Below, piece by piece: positions 56,408 to 63,203 of a stretch of DNA of 64,000 bases (positions within the stretch are counted from its first letter, which is position 1; the number at the start of each line of letters is the position of its first letter). The stretch spans positions 1-64,000 of the forward strand of contig NZ_PPCN01000006.1 in NCBI RefSeq assembly GCF_002906165.1, in the 5' to 3' direction. Made by a program: the position numbers and the translations under genes. The DNA is from Roseibium marinum (GTDB taxonomy: Bacteria > Pseudomonadota > Alphaproteobacteria > Rhizobiales > Stappiaceae). The notes under the pieces were generated by a model. The model was not told where the DNA came from and searched no databases. It saw only the letters and a program-made list of their open reading frames with translations.

Positions 56408-56433
56408 GGGGAGGCGCGTGCCGCCTCTCCCCG
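56408..56433 (+). terminator. Possible terminator after mcd
   Basis: CGGGGAGGCG pairs with CGCC-TC-TCCCCG (two-base bulge) shortly after the mcd stop. It is preceded by two copies of TGAAACGCACGGG. No T-run follows. Confidence 0.4.
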
Positions 56434-56452
56434 ATGTATGATCGGGCGCGGA

Positions 56453-56730
56453 TCATTTCGGCGGTTTCGTCTTTTCGGTAACTCGCCTTTCCGGTAAACC
56501 GGCGAGCGCCACAACGATTGCCGCTGTCGTGCCCATGATCACGATGGAGACAGGCAAGCCAGGAAGTTGAGGTCGGACTCGGGCTGGATCCGGTCAAGCA
56601 TGACAGGTCCACGGATCTCCACACCGTTCATTCCCTCTGACAGGCCAACTGTCCGGCGGCTGAGCGGTTCCTGATTGACAATACTTTCAATCCTCCGAAG
56701 ATTATCCGGCGATCTGATCGACACCGGCAA
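56453..56730 (-). pseudogene. Possible remnant of an MNT-type nucleotidyltransferase
   Basis: In the 437-base gap after mcd, the minus strand reads in one frame a segment containing QPESDLNFLACL and, after a frame change near 56539, ALAGLPERRVTEK. Together these recall the PDSDLDFLVEL and LGRRVDVVTEK blocks of MNT nucleotidyltransferase antitoxins, but the GSxARG motif is absent and the catalytic second Asp is Asn. The match is short and could be chance. If real, it is a decayed gene with at least one frameshift. Confidence 0.3.
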
Positions 56731-56744
56731 GAGCGGACATCCCT

Positions 56745-56769
56745 GGAACGGATTGGCTCTTCCCCCGTT
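56745..56769 (+). promoter_or_regulatory. EcfG-type stress promoter
   Basis: GGAAC (56745-56749), 16-base spacer, CGTT (56766-56769): an exact match to the alphaproteobacterial general stress sigma factor consensus. It is 39 bases upstream of the host-attachment family gene. It is one of four such promoters within 2.1 kb. Confidence 0.75.
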
Positions 56770-56807
56770 GATCAGTCAAGCTGGTCTGAAATACGAGGAG
56801 ATTGGAT

Positions 56808-57263
56808 ATGAGCGGAACCATCCGGTTGAAACACGGCGGTTGGGTTGTTGTCGCGGACGGCGCCAAGGCGCTATTCCTGCGCAACGAAGGTGACGAGAAA
56901 TTCCCGAACCTCGAGATCTTCAAAAAGGAAGAGCAGGACAACCCGCCCAACCGCGACCAGGCCTCCGACCGGCCCGGCCGCAAGAGCGACGGGCCGCAGG
57001 GTCACCGGAGCGCCGTGAGCGAAACCGACTGGCATCAGCTGGCGGAGGACAACTTCGCCGCCGATCTCGCGGACATTCTCTACAAGCGCGCCCACAAGGG
57101 CGACTTCGAGGAAATGGTGCTTGTCGCCGCTCCCTCCGTTCTCGGCCAGATCCGAAAGGAACTGCACAAGGAGGTCAATGACCGGATCATTGCCGAAATT
57201 GACAAGGATTTGACGAACCACCCGGTGGACAAGATTGAAAAACTCGCCCTGGGCGGCTCCTGA
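56808..57263 (+). CDS. Host attachment family protein
   Basis: A 151-residue soluble protein of the family annotated as required for attachment to host cells. It begins with a strand WVVVADGAKALFLRNEGD, has a charged NPPNRDQASDRPGRKSDG loop and ends in helices with a LVAAPSVLGQIRKEL segment; the fold recalls release-factor-like baeRF domains. The actual role is unknown. A GAGGAG site 7 bases before the ATG supports this start. It probably forms an operon with exoD (53-base gap) driven by the EcfG promoter upstream. Confidence 0.85.
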   Translation: MSGTIRLKHGGWVVVADGAKALFLRNEGDEKFPNLEIFKKEEQDNPPNRDQASDRPGRKSDGPQGHRSAVSETDWHQLAEDNFAADLADILYKRAHKGDFEEMVLVAAPSVLGQIRKELHKEVNDRIIAEIDKDLTNHPVDKIEKLALGGS

Positions 57264-57316
57264 GTCCGGTCAGGCGGGAACGTTCACAACATCGAAGGGG
57301 ACCGGAGGCAACAAGC

Positions 57317-57913
57317 TTGAGCGAGACGAACGACGATCAGGAAAGTTACCGGTCCCTGACCCGGATCATCGACCGCACGACGGACGTGGCCCGGCGCGAA
57401 GAGGTTTCGGTCGCAAATCTCCTGTCCGCCTTCGGCCAGGCTGGATTTGCGCCGCTGCTGTTCATTCCGGCGCTTGCGGTCGTCACCCCTCTCAGCGGCA
57501 TTCCGGCTTTCTCGTCTCTTTGCGGCATCATGATTTTCCTGATCGCCACTCAATGGCTGACCGGCCGGGAAGATATCTGGATGCCCTCCTGGCTGACCCG
57601 CCGCTGCATCAGCGGCGGGAAGCTGAAGGTGGCAATGAGCAAAATGCGTCCGCTCGCAGCCTGGTTGGACGGTCATTCGCGCAAACGCCTGCGGTTCCTG
57701 TTCCATCGGCCGTTCCGCTACCTGTTGCCGCTTGCCTGCATGATCCTCGGCGCATCCATGCCGCTGTTGGAGCTTGTGCCGTTTTCCTCTTCGTTCTTCG
57801 GCGCCGCCATCTGCCTTATAGCTGTTGCACTGATCACCCGGGACGGGCTCTACGCCCTGATCGCCCTCTTGCCGGTTGGCGGCGCAGTGTGGGCGGCAAT
57901 GGCGATTTTTTAA
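57317..57913 (+). CDS. ExoD family exopolysaccharide-related membrane protein
   Basis: Inner-membrane protein of 198 residues with four or five hydrophobic segments and the family motif PLLFIPALAVVTPLSGIPAFSS, seen in part here. In Sinorhizobium, ExoD affects exopolysaccharide and alkaline tolerance. The start is a TTG at 57317 with GGAGG 8 bases upstream. The gene follows the attachment-family gene by 53 bases and likely shares its stress promoter. Confidence 0.87.
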   Translation: MSETNDDQESYRSLTRIIDRTTDVARREEVSVANLLSAFGQAGFAPLLFIPALAVVTPLSGIPAFSSLCGIMIFLIATQWLTGREDIWMPSWLTRRCISGGKLKVAMSKMRPLAAWLDGHSRKRLRFLFHRPFRYLLPLACMILGASMPLLELVPFSSSFFGAAICLIAVALITRDGLYALIALLPVGGAVWAAMAIF

Positions 57914-58035
57914 ATCGCCTCGCTGTCCTGATTGAGCGCTTCGAGCCCCGCACGGCACTCGGCTCAATGCATGCCCCGGACCTTCTTTCCCTTCACGCTT
58001 GAGCGAATTTTTGCACGGCACCCCAGCCAGAGGGC

Positions 58036-58083
58036 CGCGTCAGGCTCCGATTGAATCTGGAACAAGTGGGGCCCTGACGCGTT
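58036..58083 (+). promoter_or_regulatory. EcfG-type promoter inside an inverted repeat
   Basis: GGAAC at 58059-58063, a 16-base spacer and CGTT at 58080-58083 precede the 54-residue gene by 68 bases. The -10 half falls in the right arm of an inverted repeat (CGCGTCAGG 58036-58044 and CCTGACGCG 58073-58081), so a hairpin or a dyad-binding protein could compete with sigma binding. Confidence 0.7.
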
Positions 58084-58150
58084 TGCGAGCGGTATGGAAA
58101 CGTCAAGCTTCCCTGAAGTTTATTCGTTCAAATCTCAAGCGAGGAATAAA

Positions 58151-58315
58151 ATGACCTATCATCAAACTTCTTCCGATGAGGAAGGCCGGACCGTTCTGAA
58201 TAAAACCGACGCCAGGCAGGGTCGTGCACCGCACCAGGTCCGCTACGTGCTGGGGTTCGGCCTGACAGGCGCGATTCTGGCACTGGCAGCTGTGGTGTTT
58301 TTCTTCGCGTACTGA
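58151..58315 (+). CDS. Small stress-associated single-span membrane protein
   Basis: A 54-residue protein with a charged N-terminal half and one membrane segment at about 32-53 (LGFGLTGAILALAAVVFFF). The ATG at 58151 has GAGGA 5 bases upstream; a longer frame reaching 58094 would read through the leader. No family is recognised. The upstream GGAAC-N16-CGTT promoter suggests general stress control. Confidence 0.75.
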   Translation: MTYHQTSSDEEGRTVLNKTDARQGRAPHQVRYVLGFGLTGAILALAAVVFFFAY

Positions 58316-58341
58316 CGGTTCCGAGTACGGTCGCGCAGCAA

Positions 58342-58385
58342 TTACCCGGTCCGCGGACCTTATATCGAGGCCGCGAGCCGGGTAA
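58342..58385. terminator. Hairpin terminator between convergent small genes
   Basis: TTACCCGG (58342-58349) and CCGGGTAA (58378-58385), with an inner GCGG/CCGC pair, form a long hairpin between the small membrane protein gene and the glycine zipper gene. ATTCTT follows on the plus strand. Confidence 0.6.
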
Positions 58386-58424
58386 ATTCTTCAATGCAGG
58401 GGACGACCCGTCCCCGATATCGCC

Positions 58425-58676
58425 TTACCGGCAGCTCGCGACATATTCGCGGCCGTAAGCATCCCTGTAGATGCATTTGCCAGGTTCGGTCGCCCGTCCC
58501 ACAAGAGCGCCGGCAGCCGCGCCCACTGCGCCGCCCACAAGCGCACCTTGCGTACTGCCTGAGACGGCAGCACCGACGGCGGCACCGGAAGCTCCACCGA
58601 TCACGGCACCTTTTTGCGTGTTGTTGCAGGCAGTTAACCCGAGCAGGGCAACCGAGACAAGAACGGCTTTCAACAT
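58425..58676 (-). CDS. Glycine zipper lipoprotein
   Basis: An 83-residue outer-membrane type lipoprotein precursor. A signal peptide (residues 1-17) ends in the lipobox LTAC, so Cys17 would be lipidated. Residues 25-62 are a Gly-Ala zipper (GGASGAAVGAAVSG, GGAVGAAAGALVG) that can span or pack on a membrane, and the tail holds two cysteines. The longer frame upstream was rejected in favour of the ATG at 58676. An EcfG promoter lies 32 bases upstream on the minus strand. Confidence 0.85.
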   Translation of the reverse strand: MLKAVLVSVALLGLTACNNTQKGAVIGGASGAAVGAAVSGSTQGALVGGAVGAAAGALVGRATEPGKCIYRDAYGREYVASCR

Positions 58677-58707
58677 TTGAATCTCCCTTGTTGTTGCACA
58701 GGTAAAC

Positions 58708-58732
58708 AACGGCAGCGGTTTGCAATGGTTCC
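58708..58732 (-). promoter_or_regulatory. EcfG-type promoter of the glycine zipper gene
   Basis: On the minus strand, GGAAC (58732-58728), a 16-base spacer and CGTT (58711-58708) match the general stress promoter consensus exactly. It is back to back with the next one at 58787. Confidence 0.75.
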
Positions 58733-58786
58733 CATATGAAGGCGTCTTCCTCGGTCCGGTGCGACCGGTTTCGGTGACGTGGCGAC

Positions 58787-58811
58787 GGAACTTCTTTTTC
58801 GGCGAAACGTT
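58787..58811 (+). promoter_or_regulatory. EcfG-type promoter of the PRC-barrel gene
   Basis: GGAAC (58787-58791), 16 bases, CGTT (58808-58811), 113 bases upstream of the PRC-barrel gene start. It is divergent from the 58708 promoter, 54 bases apart. Confidence 0.75.
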
Positions 58812-58924
58812 CTCCCGGTGTCGGCAGGCCGCGCCGAACCGGCGACCGACCGAGGTCCACCATCCCGTGATGGATGAGCCGACCGTGCGGCCCGAACACA
58901 AAGAACAAACAGGGATACCTAATC

Positions 58925-59923
58925 ATGATCCGGAAGTTTCTTGCCACAACCGCTCTCACCGCCGTAGTCGCGGCGGGCGCCGCTTATGCCGGGGACACCC
59001 GAACAGACGCGGGCATGACCGGGGATCGCACCGCACCGGTTTTCGAACGCTTTTCCGACAAGCCCTCCGACTACAATGTCGGCGGTTACCTGGAGACCTC
59101 GGAGAGCCAGGTGCTGGCCACCACCCTGATTGGCAAGTCGATCTACACCCGGCTCGGCGACGACGCCGAAGTGGTTGGCGACGTGAATGACATGGTCATG
59201 TCCGGAGACGGCAAGGCCGAGGCCGTTGTTGTCGGCGTCGGCGGGTTCCTGGGCCTGGGCGAAAAACAGGTGGCCGTGTCCTTCGAGCGCCTGTCCCTCT
59301 CGGAAATCGACGGCGTTACCTGGCTGACGATCGACAGCACCCGCGAAGAGCTGGAAAACGCGCCCGAATTCGACCGCGATATGATCGTGGGCAAGGCGGG
59401 ACCGGAACAGGCTCTTTCCGAAAATTACGATCAGACTACCCAGCTCACGAACGGCGCCCTGCCGTCGACAGCGCCTGCGGCGGATCCCGTTGTAGAGGCG
59501 GCTCAGGCGGATAGACAAACGAAAGCTGACGATAACCTGGGCGTTGCGGAAGCTCCGGCGCTCCAGGGCGGCAATCAGTCGACAGGCGACGAAAGAATGT
59601 CCGTCGACCAGACATCCGTCTCCGTCCAGGACCTGATCGGAACGGTTGTCATCGGTGCCGACCAGGAGCAGCTCGGCGAAATCAGCGACATCATCCTCGG
59701 AGCGAAAGAGGACACCGTGAAGGCCTATCTGGTGGATGTCGGCGGTTTCCTCGGGCTGGGTGAAAAGCAGGTGGCGTTCGCCGCCTCCGGTCTGGACATC
59801 TACAAGGATGAAACCGGTACGATGCATATCTATTCCTCCGTCACCGAGGAGAAGCTTGAATCCGTGCCCGAATACGACGAACAGGCGTTCCGCATGAACC
59901 CGGATGCCGTGCTCGTGAAATAA
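58925..59923 (+). CDS. Exported protein with two PRC-barrel domains
   Basis: A 332-residue protein with a signal peptide (residues 1-22, ending AAYAGD). It contains two PRC-barrel repeats, at about 55-155 and 235-320, joined by an Ala/Gln/Asp-rich linker. Both repeats carry the identical motif VGGFLGLGEKQVA, so they arose by duplication. PRC-barrels in alphaproteobacterial stress regulons are thought to act at the envelope; the exact role is unknown. An AGGGA site precedes the ATG. It is the largest gene of the EcfG cluster. Confidence 0.87.
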   Translation: MIRKFLATTALTAVVAAGAAYAGDTRTDAGMTGDRTAPVFERFSDKPSDYNVGGYLETSESQVLATTLIGKSIYTRLGDDAEVVGDVNDMVMSGDGKAEAVVVGVGGFLGLGEKQVAVSFERLSLSEIDGVTWLTIDSTREELENAPEFDRDMIVGKAGPEQALSENYDQTTQLTNGALPSTAPAADPVVEAAQADRQTKADDNLGVAEAPALQGGNQSTGDERMSVDQTSVSVQDLIGTVVIGADQEQLGEISDIILGAKEDTVKAYLVDVGGFLGLGEKQVAFAASGLDIYKDETGTMHIYSSVTEEKLESVPEYDEQAFRMNPDAVLVK

Positions 59924-59932
59924 TCCGCTCAG

Positions 59933-59962
59933 GCGTGGGTGCCGGCAAACCGGCACTCACGC
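59933..59962 (+). terminator. Hairpin after the PRC-barrel gene
   Basis: A 13-bp stem (GCGTGGGTGCCGG / CCGGCACTCACGC, one G-U pair) with a CAAA loop lies 9 bases past the stop. TTGTCTG follows, a weak tail, so partial read-through into the next gene is possible. Confidence 0.55.
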
Positions 59963-60015
59963 TTGTCTGACCGGCAACGGCGGCCCCGACGGGGCGCCCT
60001 TCCAAGGAGAAAATC

Positions 60016-60264
60016 ATGACCAGCGGAATAAATGAACAGATCGCCGGAATACTGAAGGACGAGTCCCGCAGCAAGGAAGACCGGATTTCCGAACTTCTCA
60101 CCATGCGCGAGGACGCCCGTGCCCTGCAGCGCGCCGGAACCGAAAGCCCGATGGTGAACGAGGATCAGACCTCTTCAGGACTTCGTGAGATCGATGTGGC
60201 GCTGGAAAAGCTCGGGCATAACTCCCTGCAGGACGCGGACGAGAAAAGCGCGGCGACCCTCTGA
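60016..60264 (+). CDS. Small hydrophilic hypothetical protein
   Basis: An 82-residue, highly charged and probably helical protein with no recognised domain. An AAGGAG site 6 bases before the ATG supports translation. It lies 92 bases after the PRC-barrel gene, beyond a hairpin, and before a DUF1232 gene. It may be co-transcribed with the stress genes. Confidence 0.65.
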   Translation: MTSGINEQIAGILKDESRSKEDRISELLTMREDARALQRAGTESPMVNEDQTSSGLREIDVALEKLGHNSLQDADEKSAATL

Positions 60265-60350
60265 CTGCGGGTCGTTAAAGGCTCGCGAAGTTGAACGTCT
60301 TGCCCCGAGGCCCTATGTTATGCGAGCGCAAAACAATCGCGGGAAACGAC

Positions 60351-60725
60351 ATGGATACGACATTCGAGGACCTGGGGTCCGATCCTGAATTCCTCGGTCC
60401 GGAAGAAGACCAGCGACGGACCATCCGGAAAAAGCTGCTTGCCACGGCGCGCAAGGCGATCCGTCAGGTTCCCTTCATGGAAGATATCGTCGCCGGATAT
60501 TATTGTGCAATGGATCCGGCGACGCCAGTCAAGGTGCGCGCGTCATTTATCGGCGCGCTCGCCTATTTCGTCATGCCTATCGATGCGGTTCCCGATTTTC
60601 TGATCGCAATCGGCTTCGGAGACGATGCGACGATCCTGTTGGCTGCGATCGCCATGATCCGCGCGCACATGCGTGAAGACCATTACCAGGCAGCCCGCGA
60701 AGCGCTGAAAGACGGCGACCTGTAA
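60351..60725 (+). CDS. YkvA family protein (DUF1232)
   Basis: A 124-residue protein with the DUF1232 core GALAYFVMPIDAVPDFLIAIGFGDDATIL, of which only the hallmark PIDAVPDF needs noting. One or two hydrophobic helices suggest membrane association. Function unknown. I chose the ATG at 60351 with GGGA upstream; an in-frame start 20 codons earlier is weaker. It converges with a membrane protein gene 19 bases further on. Confidence 0.82.
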   Translation: MDTTFEDLGSDPEFLGPEEDQRRTIRKKLLATARKAIRQVPFMEDIVAGYYCAMDPATPVKVRASFIGALAYFVMPIDAVPDFLIAIGFGDDATILLAAIAMIRAHMREDHYQAAREALKDGDL

Positions 60726-60744
60726 CCTTTCAGGCCTGTCAGTT

Positions 60745-61215
60745 TCACCTCTTCCCGGCCGGTCCGTTTCCACCGTGCCATGCGCCCGACGTCCTGCCGG
60801 CGATCAGCCAGTATACGGCGCCCGCGAGAAACCCTGCGGCCAGGACGACCGGGCTTCCCGGTCTCCAGTCTGTCGTGCCGGTCCCGGATCCGAGTGTCCA
60901 GATCAGGAACGCGATGGCCCCGGAAGCGGCGACGTGAAAGACGAAACTCCGCAGGCGCACGCCTTCCGCAATGACGATCAGCACGGCCGCGGGCACCAGG
61001 ACCGTGGCCCCTATGACGCTCGCGCCGACAAGGCCCGATCCGGCCATGGCGGCAAAGGCGACCGGGTCCTGATCGGGATGGGCCGCGCGGAAAAAGCCCC
61101 AGGCAAGAAACAGCCCGCAAGCTATGAGGGCAAAAATGAAGCCGCAAACAATCCTGAGGAGCTGCAACAGAAGTTTTCCGCCGTCCAAAGCCTGTCCTTC
61201 CTTGAAATTGGGCAC
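60745..61215 (-). CDS. Four-span hypothetical membrane protein
   Basis: A 156-residue protein with four hydrophobic segments (about 13-38, 50-80, 88-108, 120-142) and a short Gly-rich tail (GGNGPAGKR). I recognise no family with certainty. A GTG at 61215 with AAGGG five bases upstream was chosen; an open frame extends 94 codons further but overlaps the infC promoter area. Confidence 0.65.
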   Translation of the reverse strand: MPNFKEGQALDGGKLLLQLLRIVCGFIFALIACGLFLAWGFFRAAHPDQDPVAFAAMAGSGLVGASVIGATVLVPAAVLIVIAEGVRLRSFVFHVAASGAIAFLIWTLGSGTGTTDWRPGSPVVLAAGFLAGAVYWLIAGRTSGAWHGGNGPAGKR

Positions 61216-61603
61216 GTTGCCCTTACTTGACCCCTTATCCTGCGCATTACAACAGCGCTCGCGATTGCCGGATTTGAATGGGAGCGCTTTTACCCTGAAT
61301 CCGCTCCTGCTCGGCCAAACGGGTCCGGGAAACGCGAAAACCGCCGATTTCGGTTGACTTTTCGACGGTTTCGCAGGACCTTGGAAGTTGGCGTTAGGAC
61401 TTGCGCAACAAGCACCTTGGTACATGAGTTCCGAGGTTTTTTGTGTATGTGGAGAGCCAGATTCCAGAGCATCCCGCATCCGTACGGATACGGACAAGAT
61501 GCTTCAGGAGAGTGAATTCGGGCAAGTTTTCCGCGATCAGGCACATTCGCCTGCCTGCGGTTTGTTCCGACGCCGTGTTGAAACGATAGAGGAGATTGCG
61601 ACC
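61216..61603. other. infC upstream region and leader
   Basis: These 388 bases hold no supported gene. The infC frame stays open through the right part, but lacks family sequence. A perfect 12-base palindrome (ATCCGTACGGAT) sits near 61480-61495 and a run of T at about 61437. The strong GAGGAG site just before 61604 belongs to infC. Confidence 0.45.
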
Positions 61604-62143
61604 ATTCGCCGTCCATTCCGCGCCCCGCCTCCCACTAAGGAAGGCCCGCGCACGAACCAAGAAATTCGCGTTCGCGAAGTCCAGTTGATTGATCACGAAG
61701 GCGCCAACCGCGGCGTCATACTGACAGAAGAAGCGATGGAAATCGCAACGGAAGCAGGGTTGGATCTCGTAGAAATCCAGCCGCACGCCAATCCGCCCGT
61801 CTGCAAGATCCTGGACTACGGCCGGTACAAATACCAGGCTCAGAAAAAAGCTGCCGAAACCCGAAAGAAGCAGAAGGTCGTCGAGATCAAGGAGATCAAG
61901 ATGCGCCCGAACATCGACACTCATGATTATGAAGTGAAGATGAAGAGCATGCTGCGTTTCTTCGGCGAAGGTGACAAGGTGAAGGTCACGCTCCGCTTCC
62001 GGGGCCGGGAAATGGCACACCAGGATCTGGGCATGAATCTTCTGCACAAGGTTCGTGAGGAAACCGCTGACATTGCCAAGGTTGAATCCTCGCCGAAGCT
62101 GGAAGGTCGTCAGATGGTGATGATCCTGGCGCCGATCAAATAG
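61604..62143 (+). CDS. infC: Translation initiation factor IF-3, AUU start
   Basis: Binds the 30S subunit, keeps subunits apart and proofreads the start codon. The protein of 179 residues begins at the family position (RRPFRAPPP, then [13 protein letters not shown]) and has the two-domain plan with a Lys-rich linker ([19 protein letters not shown], seen in part). Its start is ATT at 61604, preceded by GAGGAG; IF-3 discriminates against this codon, so the gene should repress itself. No ATG lies at the conserved start. A classic terminator follows 26 bases after the stop. Confidence 0.95.
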   Translation: MRRPFRAPPPTKEGPRTNQEIRVREVQLIDHEGANRGVILTEEAMEIATEAGLDLVEIQPHANPPVCKILDYGRYKYQAQKKAAETRKKQKVVEIKEIKMRPNIDTHDYEVKMKSMLRFFGEGDKVKVTLRFRGREMAHQDLGMNLLHKVREETADIAKVESSPKLEGRQMVMILAPIK

Positions 62144-62169
62144 GCCGACCAGGTTTTCAAGCCTCTTCA

Positions 62170-62194
62170 AAACCCCGCTTCGGCGGGGTTTTTT
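62170..62194 (+). terminator. Rho-independent terminator of infC
   Basis: AAACCCCGC-TTCG-GCGGGGTTT forms a 9-bp stem with a UUCG loop, followed by further T residues. Confidence 0.95.
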
Positions 62195-62254
62195 AATGCC
62201 TTCATGAGATCGTTCGCGCGAAAATCCGCGGCCGGTGTGCCCGTGGCGTGCCCG

Positions 62255-63073
62255 TCAGGCTTTCATGCGGCGCATCAGCAGCTTGAAGACCTCGATCGGC
62301 GGATAGGGATATTCGATCGTATCGCTGATGCCCGCGTCTTTGATGCAGGTGCGCTGTTCCTCCGACAGCTTGGGGGGCGCCAGCAGGACCGAAATGCCTT
62401 CCCAGTCCTTTCCGATGTCATCGGTGACATACTTGAGGTAATAATGAACAACCTTACTGTAGACGATAAACAGGATATCCGTTGTGCTGAGTGAAAAGCT
62501 GCGTTTTACGAGCTGGTCTTCGGAAATCACTGAAACGGCGCAGCCGAGTTCGTTGAGTGCTTTCAGTATCGGTTGAACGGAATTCGGATTCTGGGCAATG
62601 AAACTTACGCGCAATTCCTCCGACGTCGCTCTCTGCTTCTGGATTGCATTGTAGATGCGGCGAAGTTTGATCTGGTTCTGCTTCTTGATGCGCAGGACCT
62701 GTCCAAGATTCGCCTCCACGGTCGCCAGCAGAAGATCATAGTCGACAGGCTTGGTCAGATAGTCATCCACCCCCAGCCGCTTGCCTTCAATCAGGTCGTC
62801 GCGCGTTGCCTTGGCGGTGAGAAAGATAACCGGGACGTCGTTCAGGCCGGGCCGGTTGGCCCGGATATGCGTCAACAGCCCGGGACCGTCCAGTTTCGGC
62901 ATCATCATGTCACTGATGATCAGATCCGGTTTCTCGGTTTCCAGGATCTCAAGGGCCACCTGACCGTTTTTCGCCGTCAGCACCTCGTAATTTTCGTCTT
63001 CAAGTTCCTCCTTCAGGTCGTGAAGGAGCATTTCCTCGTCTTCGACGCACAGTATCCTGGCAACTTTTGACAT
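62255..63073 (-). CDS. Response regulator with a second, degenerate receiver-like domain
   Basis: A 272-residue protein. Residues 1-125 are a complete receiver domain: acidic pair E11-D12, phospho-acceptor Asp55 (IISDMMMPK) and a Lys in LTKPVDY. After a coiled-coil linker, residues about 150-270 again show receiver-like order, ending DAGISDTIEYPYPPIEVFKLL, but have no acceptor Asp (the strand reads DILFIVYS). No DNA-binding domain is visible. It lies 130 bases behind the histidine kinase gene on the same strand, its likely partner. Confidence 0.85.
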   Translation of the reverse strand: MSKVARILCVEDEEMLLHDLKEELEDENYEVLTAKNGQVALEILETEKPDLIISDMMMPKLDGPGLLTHIRANRPGLNDVPVIFLTAKATRDDLIEGKRLGVDDYLTKPVDYDLLLATVEANLGQVLRIKKQNQIKLRRIYNAIQKQRATSEELRVSFIAQNPNSVQPILKALNELGCAVSVISEDQLVKRSFSLSTTDILFIVYSKVVHYYLKYVTDDIGKDWEGISVLLAPPKLSEEQRTCIKDAGISDTIEYPYPPIEVFKLLMRRMKA

Positions 63074-63161
63074 GCGTGTTCCGTTCGTAATCCAAATGTT
63101 GTTTTCAACCGCGAAGAAAAGCCCGCCTGAAGCACCGTAGAGTCGATAAACACTTCAGCTT

Positions 63162-63202
63162 CCAACTGGTTCCCCAACTGGTTCCATTGAAAAGTGGAAC
63201 CA
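63162..63202. repeat. Tandem 12-mer and hairpin between kinase and regulator genes
   Basis: CCAACTGGTTCC occurs twice in direct tandem (63162-63185). The second copy also forms a hairpin with TGGAACCA at 63195-63202 (8-bp stem, 8-base loop). It follows the kinase stop immediately and could modulate read-through to the regulator gene. Confidence 0.6.
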
Positions 63203-63203
63203 C

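Noticed and set aside
61388..61603. In-frame upstream extension of infC beginning at an earlier start
   Set aside because: The extra 72 codons lack conservation, and the family start coincides with ATT at 61604 behind a GAGGAG site.
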